A stretch of DNA of 64,000 bases from Nitrospirillum sp034653355 (lineage in GTDB: Bacteria; Pseudomonadota; Alphaproteobacteria; Azospirillales; Azospirillaceae). The notes below the pieces were generated by a model. The model was not told the origin of the DNA. It saw only the letters and a program-made list of their open reading frames with translations, and searched no databases. Location of the stretch: positions 2,046,001 through 2,110,000 of the forward strand of contig NZ_JAYEER010000004.1 in the NCBI RefSeq assembly GCF_034653355.1. The letters run 5' to 3'. Shown here in pieces: positions 1-9,152 of the stretch; position 1 is the stretch's first letter, and the number at the start of each line of letters is the position of its first letter. Made by a program: the position numbers and the translations under genes.

Positions 1-600
1 CGGGTGCGCAAGGGCACCAAGGTCTTCCTGATCCCCGGCAACCATGACGAAGTCTTCCGCGACTTCATCGGCCTGCAGTTCGGCGGCGTCACCATCCTGG
101 AGGACGCGGTCCACACCACCGCCGACGGCCGCCGCTTCCTGGTGCTGCACGGCGACCTGTTCGACGCGGTGGTGAAGTACGCCAAGTGGCTGGCCTATGT
201 CGGGGACAGCGCCTACACGGTGCTGCTGACCCTGAACACCTGGCTGAACACCGCCCGCCGGCACCTCGGCTTCCAGTACTGGTCGCTCTCCGCCTACCTG
301 AAGAACCGCACCAAGAAAGCGGTGGAGTTCATCGGCAACTATGAACAGGCGCTGGCGGACGAGGCCAAGCGCCGCCAGGTCGACGGCATCATTTGTGGCC
401 ACATCCACCACGCCGAGATGCGTGACATGGGTGGCGTCCTCTACTGCAACGACGGGGACTGGGTGGAATCGTGCACCGCATTGGTCGAACACGCCGACGG
501 CACGCTGGAGATCATTCATTGGGCGGACGAAGTGCGCAAGCGCGCGGCGGCGCGGCAGCCTGGGCAGCCGGGCGGGACGACGCAGAAGGCTGCAGCGTGA
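1..600 (+). CDS. UDP-2,3-diacylglucosamine diphosphatase-like metallophosphoesterase (5' partial)
   Basis: The reading frame is open from the first base of the window, so the true start lies upstream. The visible 199 residues carry the calcineurin-like phosphoesterase metal motifs GNHD (about residue 12-15), LHGD (48-51) and GHIHH (132-136). This arrangement fits the LpxH/COG2908 group, which cleaves UDP-2,3-diacylglucosamine to lipid X at the inner face of the inner membrane. The first metal motif (DxH) must lie outside the window. The stop codon overlaps the GTG start of the glycosyltransferase, and waaA, lpxK and an acyltransferase follow, which supports a lipid A role. A different phosphoesterase specificity cannot be excluded. 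Confidence 0.8.
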   Translation, partial: RVRKGTKVFLIPGNHDEVFRDFIGLQFGGVTILEDAVHTTADGRRFLVLHGDLFDAVVKYAKWLAYVGDSAYTVLLTLNTWLNTARRHLGFQYWSLSAYLKNRTKKAVEFIGNYEQALADEAKRRQVDGIICGHIHHAEMRDMGGVLYCNDGDWVESCTALVEHADGTLEIIHWADEVRKRAAARQPGQPGGTTQKAAA

Positions 601-1655
601 AAATCCTGATCGTCACCGACGCCTGGCATCCCCAGGTGAACGGCGTGGTCCGCACCCTGACCACGACGCGCGATGAATTGCGCCAGCTGGGCCATGAGGT
701 CGAGGTCATCGCCCCGGACCGCTTCCGCACCGTGCCCATGCCCACGTACCCGGAAATCCGGCTGGCGCTGAAGCCCGGCGCCCGCCTGCGCCGCATGATC
801 GACGAGATCGCGCCCGACGCCATCCACATCGCGACGGAAGGGCCCCTGGGCCTGGCCGCGCGGCGCTATTGCCTGCGTCGGCGCATCCCCTTCACCACCG
901 CCTATCACACGCGTTTTCCGGAATACGTCCGCGACCGCTTCCCCATCCCGCTGCGCCTCAGCTACGCCCTGGTGCGCCGCTTCCACGCGCCGGCCTCCGC
1001 CGTCATGGTGGCGACGCCGTCCATCGAGAACGACCTGGTGGACCGGGGCTTCCGCAACATCAAGCGCTGGTCGCGCGGTGTCGACACCGACCTGTTCCGC
1101 CCGCGCGAGAAGGACTTCCTGCCCTTTCCCCGCCCCATCTTCATGTATGTGGGCCGGGTGGCGGTGGAGAAGAACATCGAGGCCTTCCTGTCGCTGGACC
1201 TGCCCGGCACCAAGGTGGTGGTGGGTGGCGGCCCGCAGCTGGACGAGCTGAAGGCCAAGTACCCGGCCGCGCAGTTCGTCGGCCCCAAGCATGGCGAGGA
1301 GCTGGCCAAGCACTATGCGGCCGGCGACGTCTTCGTCTTCCCCTCGCGCACTGACACCTTCGGCCTGGTGCTGCTGGAGGCGCTGGCCTCCGGCGTGCCG
1401 GTGGCGGCGTATCCGGTGCCGGGCCCGCTGGACGTGCTGGCGGGATCGGACGTGGCCGTGCTGGACGAGGATTTGCGCAAGGCCGCGCTGGCGGCGCTTG
1501 AGATACCGGGTGACAAATGCCGGCGCCACGCCCTGACCTTCTCCTGGTCCGCGTCCGCCGCGCAGTTCCTGAACAACCTGCGCCCTTTCCGCGGCCATCC
1601 GGTCCTGGACCCGGTCCCGGCCCCGCAGGCGGACGAGACCAAGAAGGCCAGCTGA
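597..1655 (+). CDS. GT4-family glycosyltransferase
   Basis: A 352-residue glycosyltransferase. I chose the GTG at 597 because it overlaps the upstream stop (GTGA) and puts the Rossmann strand KILIVTDAW at the N-terminus; upstream in-frame codons give only an atypical leader. A glycine-poor NGV loop near residue 15 stands where GT4 enzymes bind the acceptor. The C-terminal half has YVGRVAVEKN and a TDTFGLVLLEA signature (about 251-261), the usual nucleotide-sugar contact segment with its conserved glutamate. It resembles mannosyl/sulfoquinovosyl transferases acting on lipids. Donor and acceptor are unknown. Coupling with lipid A genes suggests a glycolipid or LPS-core substrate (inference). 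Confidence 0.85.
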   Translation: MKILIVTDAWHPQVNGVVRTLTTTRDELRQLGHEVEVIAPDRFRTVPMPTYPEIRLALKPGARLRRMIDEIAPDAIHIATEGPLGLAARRYCLRRRIPFTTAYHTRFPEYVRDRFPIPLRLSYALVRRFHAPASAVMVATPSIENDLVDRGFRNIKRWSRGVDTDLFRPREKDFLPFPRPIFMYVGRVAVEKNIEAFLSLDLPGTKVVVGGGPQLDELKAKYPAAQFVGPKHGEELAKHYAAGDVFVFPSRTDTFGLVLLEALASGVPVAAYPVPGPLDVLAGSDVAVLDEDLRKAALAALEIPGDKCRRHALTFSWSASAAQFLNNLRPFRGHPVLDPVPAPQADETKKAS

Positions 1656-1757
1656 TCGCGAGGGTTCCCGCGTTCATTGAAGATGGCGCGGACCCGGTGC
1701 TAGGGTGGCGGCGACCGTGGCGGGCCGCCCCGCCGCCCTATCCATTCCCCTGACACG

Positions 1758-3056
1758 ATGGGCATGCTGGAAGCGCTTTATCGCGGGCTGACCGCCCTGG
1801 CCGGCCCCGCCGTCCGCCGCCTGCTGGACCGCCGGCTGGCGGTCGGCAAGGAAGACCCCCTCCGTCTGCCCGAGCGCCTGGGCCATGCCGGCCTACCCCG
1901 TCCCCCAGGCCGGCTGATCTGGTTGCATGCCGCCAGCGTGGGCGAATCCATGGCCGTGTTGCCCCTGATCGACCGGCTGCTGACCCTGTCGCCCCGGCCC
2001 ACCGTGCTGGTCACCACCGGCACCGTCACCTCCGCCGCCCTCATGGCCAAGCGCCTACCGCCGGGGGCCATCCACCAGTTCGTGCCGGTGGATCTGCCGG
2101 CGGCCGTGGCCCGTTTCATGGACCACTGGCGGCCCGACGCGGCGCTGTGGATCGAATCGGAATTCTGGCCCAACCTGCTGCGCGCCCTGCGCAAGGCCCA
2201 GGTACCCGCCGCCCTGGTGAACGCACGCCTGTCGGCCGGCAGCCACCGCAACTGGCGCCGCGCGCCGCGCACCGCCCATCGCCTGCTGTCCACCTTCCGC
2301 CTGGCGCTGGCGCAAACGGCGACGGAGGCCGGGCGCCTGCGCGATCTCGGCCTAGCCGACGTGCGCTGCGTCGGCAACCTGAAATACTCCACCAGCCCGC
2401 TGCCGGCGGAGCCCCCGGCCCTGGCCGCGTTCAAGGCCGCCGTTGGCAACCGGCCGACCTGGGTCTTCGCCAGCACCCACCCGGGCGAGGATGACTTGGC
2501 CGTCCAGGCGCACCAGCGCCTGGCCCTCCGCATGCCGGGGCTGTTCACCCTGGTGGTGCCCCGCCATCCCGCGCGGGGGCCAGAGGTCGCCGCCGCCTTC
2601 CAGGCCCGAGGCCTGACCGTCAGCCGCCGCGCCACCGGGGCCCTGCCGGACGCCACCGACGCCCTGCACGTGGCCGACACGCTGGGGGAGCTGGGGCTGT
2701 TCTTCCGCCTGGCGCCCGTGGCCGCCATCGGTGGATCCTTCGTGCCGGTGGGCGGGCACAACCCCATCGAGCCGGCGCAGCTGGGGGCCGCCATCGTCTA
2801 CGGCCCGCACATGCATAACTTCGCGGAGATCGCCGCGACCCTGGAGGCCGCGGGCGGCGCCCGCCGGGTGACGGACGTGCATGGCCTCGCCGAGGCCGTG
2901 CACCTCCTGCTAACCGACCCGGCCGCGCGCGACGCCCAGGCCGCCGCCGCCAGGGCCGTGGCCGACGACAATCGCGATGCCGTGGACCGGGTGATGGCGG
3001 CCCTGGCGCCCCTGCTGGCCGAGGCCGGCCTGCACCTGACCGGGGATGCCCGGTGA
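1758..3056 (+). CDS. waaA: 3-deoxy-D-manno-octulosonic acid transferase (Kdo transferase)
   Basis: A 432-residue protein of the usual WaaA length. It transfers Kdo from CMP-Kdo to the lipid A precursor at the cytoplasmic face of the inner membrane. The HAASVGE motif (about 56-62) contains the catalytic glutamate of GT30 enzymes. The IESEFWPN segment, the STHPGEDD loop and the C-terminal GGSFVPVGGHNPIEPA block, which binds CMP, are all recognisable. The N-terminus is amphipathic, as expected for membrane attachment. A 102-bp gap separates it from the glycosyltransferase. Its TGA overlaps the GTG of lpxK, so the two are probably translationally coupled. Confidence 0.95.
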   Translation: MGMLEALYRGLTALAGPAVRRLLDRRLAVGKEDPLRLPERLGHAGLPRPPGRLIWLHAASVGESMAVLPLIDRLLTLSPRPTVLVTTGTVTSAALMAKRLPPGAIHQFVPVDLPAAVARFMDHWRPDAALWIESEFWPNLLRALRKAQVPAALVNARLSAGSHRNWRRAPRTAHRLLSTFRLALAQTATEAGRLRDLGLADVRCVGNLKYSTSPLPAEPPALAAFKAAVGNRPTWVFASTHPGEDDLAVQAHQRLALRMPGLFTLVVPRHPARGPEVAAAFQARGLTVSRRATGALPDATDALHVADTLGELGLFFRLAPVAAIGGSFVPVGGHNPIEPAQLGAAIVYGPHMHNFAEIAATLEAAGGARRVTDVHGLAEAVHLLLTDPAARDAQAAAARAVADDNRDAVDRVMAALAPLLAEAGLHLTGDAR

Positions 3057-4033
3057 AGGCCCCCGGCTTCTGGTATGCCCCCCCAGGGCTGGCGGCGGCG
3101 CTGCTGAGCCCCCTGGCCTGCCTCTACGCCCTCGGCGCCCGCCGGCGCCAGGCCAAGGCCACGCCGCAGGGCGCCGGCATTCCCGTCATCTGCGTCGGCA
3201 ATTTGGTGGCGGGCGGCGCCGGCAAGACGCCGCTGTCGCAGACGGTGATGCGTCACCTGCGCGCCCGGGGCGTGCAGGCCCATTACCTGTCGCGCGGCTA
3301 TGGCGGCCAGCTGAAGGGCCCCTTGCGGGTCGACCCCGGTCACCACGCGGCCGCCGACGTCGGGGATGAGCCGCTGCTGCTGTCCCGCACCGCCCCCGCC
3401 TGGATTTCCGCCGACCGCCTGGCTGGCGCCCGGGCCGCCCGCGACGGTGGCGCCCAGGCCGTGGTCATGGACGACGGGTTCCAGAACCCGGCCCTGGCCA
3501 AGGACCTGTCCCTGCTGGTCGTGGACGGCGGCGCGGGCTTCGGCAACGGCCACGTCATCCCAGCCGGCCCCCTGCGCGAGGTGCTGGGCGACGGTCTGGC
3601 CCGGGCGGACGCCGTGGTGATCGTGGGTGCCGACCGCACGGGGGCGGAGGCGAGCGTGGCCAAACTGGCTCCGGCCCTGCCCATCCTGGCCGCGCGGCTG
3701 GTGCCGGACGCCACCGTGGCCGCCGGGCTGGCCGACCGCCCCGTCCTGGCCTTCGCCGGCATCGGCCGGCCGGGCAAGTTCTTCGACACCTGCGTGGAGC
3801 TGGGCCTGACGGTGGCCGAGGCGGTGCCCTTCCCCGACCATCACCCCTATGCCGAGGCTGAGATCGCCCGCCTGCTGGAGCGCGCCGCCACCCTGGGTGC
3901 TGTGCCCCTGACGACCGAGAAGGACTGGGTGCGACTACCCGCCGCGCACCAAACCGCCATAAAAGCCCTGCCCGTGGCGCTGGCCTTCGACGACCCCGGC
4001 GCGCTGGAGCGTGTTCTGGAAACGGTGTCCTAG
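3053..4033 (+). CDS. lpxK: Tetraacyldisaccharide 4'-kinase
   Basis: A 326-residue LpxK that phosphorylates the 4' position of the disaccharide-1-phosphate to make lipid IVA at the inner membrane. The N-terminus FWY...LAAALLSPLACLYAL is the expected membrane-proximal helix. A Walker A-like loop GGAGKTPL lies near residues 53-60. MDDGFQNP (about 140-147) is the family's DDGFQ motif, and FPDHHPY (263-269) and TTEKDWVR (292-299) are also diagnostic. The GTG start at 3053 overlaps the waaA stop. It is the last gene before a hairpin with a short T run. Confidence 0.95.
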   Translation: MKAPGFWYAPPGLAAALLSPLACLYALGARRRQAKATPQGAGIPVICVGNLVAGGAGKTPLSQTVMRHLRARGVQAHYLSRGYGGQLKGPLRVDPGHHAAADVGDEPLLLSRTAPAWISADRLAGARAARDGGAQAVVMDDGFQNPALAKDLSLLVVDGGAGFGNGHVIPAGPLREVLGDGLARADAVVIVGADRTGAEASVAKLAPALPILAARLVPDATVAAGLADRPVLAFAGIGRPGKFFDTCVELGLTVAEAVPFPDHHPYAEAEIARLLERAATLGAVPLTTEKDWVRLPAAHQTAIKALPVALAFDDPGALERVLETVS

Positions 4034-4103
4034 AGACACCGGGTTCCCAGGGCGGGCGCGTGCGAGCGCGCTTGACCCCTGGCAAAAAGCGCCCGATAGC
4101 TTA

Positions 4104-4141
4104 GCCGCCGTCGGCGTCGGGACCCGGCGGCACCCATTTTT
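4104..4141 (+). terminator. Possible intrinsic terminator after lpxK
   Basis: A 7-bp stem, GCCGCCG (4104-4110) with CGGCGGC (4125-4131), is followed after ACCCA by five T. It lies 70 bp after the lpxK stop and would end the envelope transcript before the acyltransferase gene. The T run sits a few bases away from the stem, so efficiency is doubtful. Confidence 0.4.
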
Positions 4142-4244
4142 GTCCGCCTTGGAGGTCACCTTTCCGGGGTCCGGATAAGGGGTCGACACCCAATCCCCCC
4201 AGGACGGCCGGCCCATCGCCATGGGGACCGGCACGGGAGTTTCC

Positions 4245-5141
4245 ATGGCCGAGCACGGTACCCAGCCTTCCTCCCTGCGCTATTCCATCGAAGCGGCGGG
4301 CATCCGCGCCCTGTTCAACCTGCTGGGCCTGCTGCCGGCCGACGTGGCGTCGGGCTTCGGCGGCTGGGTGGGGCGCACCCTGGGGCCGCGCATCGGCGGC
4401 AACGCCAAGGTGCTCCGCAACCTGGAACGGGCCATGCCCCAGCTGGATGCGGCGGGGCGCCGGCGCGTGGCCCGCAAATCCTGGGACAACCTGTGCCGCA
4501 CCCTGGCCGAATATCCGCACCTGAAGACCATCTCGCGCGAGTGGGAACAGCGGGTGGAGCTGATCGGGGCGGAGCATGTGCGCGGCCTGGTGACCGATGG
4601 CAAGCCGGGCGTCATCCTGACCGGCCACTTCGGCAATTGGGAACTGGTGGCCATGACCGTGTTCAAGTGCGGCGCCACCATGACCGCCATCTACCGCGCG
4701 CCCAACAACCCCTCGGTCGACAAGCTGCTGGCCGAGGCGCGGGGCGAGCTGGGCACCACCCTGGTACCCAAGGGCCGCGCCTCGGCCAAGGGCATCCTGG
4801 CGGCCATGCGGGCGGGCGGCATCCTGGGCATCCTGGCCGACCAGAAGCTGAACGAGGGCATCGCCGTGCCCTTCCTGGGCCATGACGCCATGACCGGCAC
4901 CATCGCCGGCGATGTGGTGGTGCGCCACGGCGCCGTCGTCGTGCCCATGCGCGTGACGCGCAAGCCCAAGGGCGCCCGCTTCCGCATCGAGGTCTTTCCG
5001 CCCATGGACCTGCCGGCGCCCACGGGCGACCGCCCGGCCGACATCCGCGCCATCACCGTGGCGGTGAACCAGCTGCTGGAACGATGGGTGCTGGAAAACC
5101 CCGGCCAATGGCTGTGGACCCACCGCCGCTGGCCGAAATAA
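4245..5141 (+). CDS. Lipid A biosynthesis lauroyl acyltransferase-like protein (LpxL/HtrB family)
   Basis: A 298-residue member of the LpxL/LpxM acyltransferase family, which adds secondary acyl chains to Kdo-lipid A at the inner membrane. The start at 4245 has GGGAG five bases upstream; an in-frame ATG at 4221 lacks a ribosome site. The catalytic HX4D-type motif appears as TGHFGNWE (about 126-133), followed by the AIYRAPNNP acceptor/acyl loop and the VPFLGHDAMT segment. LPADVASGFG near the N-terminus is also common in the alphaproteobacterial group. Its position after waaA and lpxK agrees with the biochemical order. Which acyl chain it transfers cannot be told. Confidence 0.88.
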   Translation: MAEHGTQPSSLRYSIEAAGIRALFNLLGLLPADVASGFGGWVGRTLGPRIGGNAKVLRNLERAMPQLDAAGRRRVARKSWDNLCRTLAEYPHLKTISREWEQRVELIGAEHVRGLVTDGKPGVILTGHFGNWELVAMTVFKCGATMTAIYRAPNNPSVDKLLAEARGELGTTLVPKGRASAKGILAAMRAGGILGILADQKLNEGIAVPFLGHDAMTGTIAGDVVVRHGAVVVPMRVTRKPKGARFRIEVFPPMDLPAPTGDRPADIRAITVAVNQLLERWVLENPGQWLWTHRRWPK

Positions 5142-5167
5142 GTTCGCCTGCGCATGGGGCCTTATCG

Positions 5168-6736
5168 TTAAAACAGGCTGCCCTGGCCGTCGGGCCGGGC
5201 CGCCGCGCGCGGCTTGGGCGTAGGGGCAGACTCGCGGGGCGGAGCGGGCGTCGGAACAGGCGCCCCTTCCCCGTCCAGGGTGGCGCCCACGGCGCCGTCA
5301 ATGAACTCCACCCGCACGCGGCCGCCGGCAGGGGCATCCGCCACCTTGGTCACGGGGTGGCCGTCGGCGGTGGTGACCAGGGCGAAGCCGCGCGCCAGCA
5401 CGCCACGGTAGGACAGCGTCTCCAGCAGCTTGGCCTGGCCTTCCAGCCGGCGGGCGCCATCGGCCACGGCGCGGCCGAAGCTGGCGTCCAGGCGGCGGCC
5501 AAGGTCGGCCAGGCGCGCGCCCCCCTCCTCCGCCCGGCGCACCAGCGGCTGGGGCGTCAGGCGCTGGGCCAGGGTCTGGGCGCGGGTGGTACGGTCGGCC
5601 AGCAGGCGGGTCAGGCCGCCGGACAGCCCCCGCTGGGCGATGTCCAGCCGGGCATAGGCCAGGCCCAGCACCTGGGCCGGATGGCGCAGGCCGGCCCCCA
5701 GCTTGGCCACTTCCGTCCGGTGGCGGCGGATCAGGCCGGTCATGGACAGGGCCAGGCGCTCCCCCCGGTCGTCCAGGCGCTGGGCGCAGCCCTCCAGCAG
5801 GGCGCGGGGATCGCCCAGGCCGCGCGCCAGCCCTTCCACGCGGTTGCGGCGCTCGGCCAGCAGGCGGTTGGCGGTCCCCTCCAGCCGGCGGCCGCATTCC
5901 ATGACCTCGGCCATCAGCTCCGCCCGCACCGGTACTGCCATCTCGGCGGCGGCCGTGGGCGTGGGCGCCCGGCGGTCGGAAGCGAAGTCGATCAGCGTCG
6001 TATCGGTCTCATGCCCCACGGCAGAGATCAGCGGGATCTGGCTGGCCGCCGCCGCCCGCACCACGATCTCTTCATTGAAGGGCATGAGGTCTTCCAGGCT
6101 GCCGCCGCCGCGCGCCACGATCAGCAGGTCGGGCCGGGGCACGGGGCCGCCGGGGGCGATGGCGTTGAAGCCCTGGATGGCGCGGGCCACCTGGGCCGCT
6201 GCCTGCTCGCCCTGCACCGCCACCGGCCACAGCAACACGTGGCGGGGGAAGCGGTCGGCCAGGCGGTGCAGGATGTCGCGAATGACGGCGCCGGTGGGGG
6301 AGGTCACCACGCCGATGACGCGGGGCAGGAAGGGCAGCGGCCGCTTGCGCTGGGCATCGAACAGGCCCTCGGCCGCCAGCCGGCGCTTGCGCTCCTCCAG
6401 CATCTTGAGCAGCGCGCCCTCGCCCGCCAGCTCCATCGTCTCGATGATCAGCTGGTACTGCGAGCGGCCGGGGTATGTCGTCAGGCGGCCGGTGCAGACC
6501 ACCTCCATTCCGTCTTCCGGCTTCACGGCCAGGCGCATGACCGTGCCCTTCCAGCACACGGCCTCGATCACCGCCTGGTCGTCCTTCAGGCGCAGGTAGA
6601 GGTGGCCTGAGGAAACGCGCTTGGGCTGGCTGACCTCGCCGCGCACGCGGACATAGCCGAACGTCTCCTCCACCGTGCGCTTCAGGGCGCGCGACAGATC
6701 GGAAACGCTGAGTTCCGGCAGGTTGCCGCCGGCCAC
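5168..6736 (-). CDS. xseA: Exodeoxyribonuclease VII large subunit
   Basis: A 522-residue XseA. With XseB it degrades single-stranded DNA to oligonucleotides in the cytoplasm. The N-terminal OB-fold (about 8-105) starts at SVSDLSRALKRTVE. The catalytic domain follows, with GVVTSPTGAVIRDI (about 140-153) and the family block RGGGSLEDLMPFNEE (about 210-224), then GHETDTTLIDFASDRRAPTPTAAAE. The long central part is alpha-helical. The C-terminal domain is VLARGFALVTTADG. Translation appears to start at GTG 6736. It converges with the acyltransferase gene. The xseB gene is not nearby. Confidence 0.96.
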   Translation of the reverse strand: MAGGNLPELSVSDLSRALKRTVEETFGYVRVRGEVSQPKRVSSGHLYLRLKDDQAVIEAVCWKGTVMRLAVKPEDGMEVVCTGRLTTYPGRSQYQLIIETMELAGEGALLKMLEERKRRLAAEGLFDAQRKRPLPFLPRVIGVVTSPTGAVIRDILHRLADRFPRHVLLWPVAVQGEQAAAQVARAIQGFNAIAPGGPVPRPDLLIVARGGGSLEDLMPFNEEIVVRAAAASQIPLISAVGHETDTTLIDFASDRRAPTPTAAAEMAVPVRAELMAEVMECGRRLEGTANRLLAERRNRVEGLARGLGDPRALLEGCAQRLDDRGERLALSMTGLIRRHRTEVAKLGAGLRHPAQVLGLAYARLDIAQRGLSGGLTRLLADRTTRAQTLAQRLTPQPLVRRAEEGGARLADLGRRLDASFGRAVADGARRLEGQAKLLETLSYRGVLARGFALVTTADGHPVTKVADAPAGGRVRVEFIDGAVGATLDGEGAPVPTPAPPRESAPTPKPRAAARPDGQGSLF

Positions 6737-6865
6737 CGGCGCGGCACCGGCATAGCCGAGATCGGAACCCTGGGGTGATGATGAGTCGGGGAAGTCTTAA
6801 GTCATGGCGCGGGCATGATACAAGCACCCGCTCAACAGATGGAATCGTGATCGGGAGTAGAGGCG

Positions 6866-8179
6866 ATGAAGATCCTGGTGGTCGGATCCGGCGGGCGGGA
6901 GCATGCGCTGTGCTGGGCCATCTCCGCCTCCCCCCTGTGCGGCACGCTGTGGTGCGCGCCCGGCAACGCCGGCATCCGCGACGTGGCCCAATGCGTGGAC
7001 ATCAAGGCCGACGATATCGACGGCCTGGTCGCCTTCGCGACGGCCAACGCGGTGGACCTGGTGGTGGTGGGGCCGGAGCAGCCGTTGGTGCTGGGCTTGG
7101 TCGACCGCCTGACGGCCGCCGGCATCAAGGCCTTCGGCCCCAGCCAGGCCGCCGCCGCCCTGGAAGGCTCCAAGGGCTTCATGAAGGACATCTGCGCCAA
7201 GTACGGCGTGCCCACGGCCGCCTACCGTCGCTTCACCGACGCCAGCGCCGCCAAAGCCTACGCCACCGAGCAGGGTGCGCCCATCGTGGTCAAGGCCGAC
7301 GGCCTGGCCGCCGGCAAGGGTGTCGTCATCGCCATGACCCTGGAGGAGGCGCACGCCGCCATCGACGACGCCATGCTGCACGGCCGCTTCGGCAGCGCCG
7401 GCGCCGAGGTGGTGGTCGAGGAGTTCATGGATGGCGAGGAGGCCAGCTTCTTTGCCCTGTGCGACGGCACCCACGCCCTGCCCCTGGTGGGGGCGCAGGA
7501 TCACAAGCGGGTGTTCGACAACGACCAGGGGCCCAATACCGGCGGCATGGGGGCCTATTCCCCCGCCCCGGTGCTGACGCCCGAGTTGCAGGACCGGGTG
7601 ATGCGCGAGATCGTGGAGCCCACGGTGCGGGGCATGGCGGCGGAGGGCAAGCCCTTCACCGGCGTGCTGTTCGCCGGGCTGATGATCGTTGCGAGCCCGG
7701 AAGGACCCAAGCCGCGCCTTATCGAATTCAACGCCCGCTTCGGCGACCCGGAATGCCAGGTGCTGATGCGCCGTCTGAAGTCGGACATCGTGCCGCTGCT
7801 GCTGGCCACCTGCGACGGGCAGTTGGACCATGTGGACGTGCGCTGGCACGACGAGCCCGCCCTGTGCGTGGTGATGGCGGCCGAGGGCTATCCGGGTGAT
7901 TATGTGAAGAACACCGCCATCGGGGGGCTGGAGGATGCGGGCAAGGTCGACGGGGTCACCGTCTTCCATGCCGGCACGAAGGCTGATGGCGACCGCGTGC
8001 TGGCCAACGGCGGCCGGGTGCTGGGTGTCACGGCCATCGGGAAGACGGTGGCCGAAGCGCAGGCCTTGGCCTACCAGGCGGTGGACCGCATCCGCTGGCC
8101 GGAGGGGTTCTGCCGCCGGGACATCGGCTGGCGCGCCCTTGAACGCGAAAAGGCCGAACGGGAACAGAAGCAGGGATGA
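6866..8179 (+). CDS. purD: Phosphoribosylamine-glycine ligase
   Basis: A 437-residue PurD, standard length. It catalyses the ATP-dependent joining of glycine to 5-phosphoribosylamine in de novo purine synthesis. The N-terminal Rossmann-like domain begins KILVVGSGGREHALCW. The ATP-grasp region holds VVKADGLAAGKGV (about 147-159) and the substrate loops FDNDQGPNTGGMGAYSP (about 215-231) and EFNARFGDPECQ (288-299). A GGGAGTAGAGG purine-rich site precedes the ATG. It is divergent from xseA with 129 bp between the two starts, which must hold both promoters. Confidence 0.97.
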   Translation: MKILVVGSGGREHALCWAISASPLCGTLWCAPGNAGIRDVAQCVDIKADDIDGLVAFATANAVDLVVVGPEQPLVLGLVDRLTAAGIKAFGPSQAAAALEGSKGFMKDICAKYGVPTAAYRRFTDASAAKAYATEQGAPIVVKADGLAAGKGVVIAMTLEEAHAAIDDAMLHGRFGSAGAEVVVEEFMDGEEASFFALCDGTHALPLVGAQDHKRVFDNDQGPNTGGMGAYSPAPVLTPELQDRVMREIVEPTVRGMAAEGKPFTGVLFAGLMIVASPEGPKPRLIEFNARFGDPECQVLMRRLKSDIVPLLLATCDGQLDHVDVRWHDEPALCVVMAAEGYPGDYVKNTAIGGLEDAGKVDGVTVFHAGTKADGDRVLANGGRVLGVTAIGKTVAEAQALAYQAVDRIRWPEGFCRRDIGWRALEREKAEREQKQG

Positions 8180-8228
8180 GGCGGGCGCTCCGGACGGGGC
8201 CCCAGCCGTTTTCAGGAACAGGAAAATC

Positions 8229-9152
8229 ATGAATCGCCAGGACCGCCGCCGCCGCATCGCGGAAATCTCCAAGGACGCCAATGCCGGCGCGCCCTTCGTC
8301 AACGACATGCGCGTCGCCGCCGACCTGCATCGCCAGGGCCGGCTGAAGGAGGCGGAGAACGCCTACCGCGCCATCATCCGCATCTACGCCTCCGTCCCGG
8401 AGATCCGCGTCGCTTGGTCCAACCTGGGCGCGGTGCTGCAGGGCCTGGGCAAGCTGGAGGAGGCGGTGACGGCGCTGAAGAAGGCGCGGTCGCTGAATCC
8501 CAACCACCCGCCGCCCCACCAGAACCTGGGCATGGCCCTGCTGGCCCAGGGCAAGGTGGATGAGGCGCTGGAAAGCTTCCGCCGCGCGGTGGAGCTGAAC
8601 CCGCAGTTCACCGAGGCCTGGCACGCCTTGGGCGTGGCTTCGGGCCAGAAGAACGACCTGGCCGGGGCCGAGGACGCCTGGCGCCGCACGCTGGAGCTGG
8701 ACCCCAACCGGGCCGAGACCCGCTTCAACCTGGGCCTGATCCTGCGCAACACCGGCCGGCTGGACGCGGCCGCCGCCGAGTTCCATGCCTGCGCCACCCT
8801 GGACCCGTCCCAGGGCGACGCCCGCCTGGCCCTGGCCGACACCCTGATCGCCATGGGCCGCGCCGAAGAGGCCGCCCAGATCATCTGGGTGCTGATCCAG
8901 ACCACACCGGCCCACCCGGTGCCACAGCAGTTCTATGCCCGCGCCCTGACCGTGATGGCGCAGATGGGCAATGGCGACGCCGCCGCCGACCGCGCCGACC
9001 AGTGGGCCGCCGCCTACCCGGACAGCGAGGCGGCGCGGTCGGTGAAGATCGCCTTCGACACCTACCGCGCCGAGAAGGCCGCCGCCGAAGCCAAGGGTGG
9101 GGAAGCCGCCCAGGCTGAGGAAGCCGCCGCCGAAGGGAAGCCGGAAGCCTAA
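8229..9152 (+). CDS. Tetratricopeptide-repeat protein
   Basis: A 307-residue protein. The ATG at 8229 begins MNRQDRRRRIAEISKDA; upstream in-frame codons run back through purD and are not credible. From about residue 25 to 220 there are five to six TPR units of 34 residues, recognisable by repeated A-x-LGxA...LxxALxxxxxALELNP patterns (for example SLNPNHPPPHQNLGMAL and LDPNRAETRFNLGL). The C-terminus is Ala/Glu-rich and probably disordered. It has no signal peptide or membrane segment. TPRs mediate protein-protein contacts; the partner is unknown. Its TAA overlaps the end of the convergent membrane-protein gene by four bases. Confidence 0.85.
   Translation: MNRQDRRRRIAEISKDANAGAPFVNDMRVAADLHRQGRLKEAENAYRAIIRIYASVPEIRVAWSNLGAVLQGLGKLEEAVTALKKARSLNPNHPPPHQNLGMALLAQGKVDEALESFRRAVELNPQFTEAWHALGVASGQKNDLAGAEDAWRRTLELDPNRAETRFNLGLILRNTGRLDAAAAEFHACATLDPSQGDARLALADTLIAMGRAEEAAQIIWVLIQTTPAHPVPQQFYARALTVMAQMGNGDAAADRADQWAAAYPDSEAARSVKIAFDTYRAEKAAAEAKGGEAAQAEEAAAEGKPEA

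Noticed and set aside
6797..8308. 503-residue minus-strand frame over purD
   Set aside because: Histidine/glycine/aspartate-rich antisense shadow of purD without a ribosome site.
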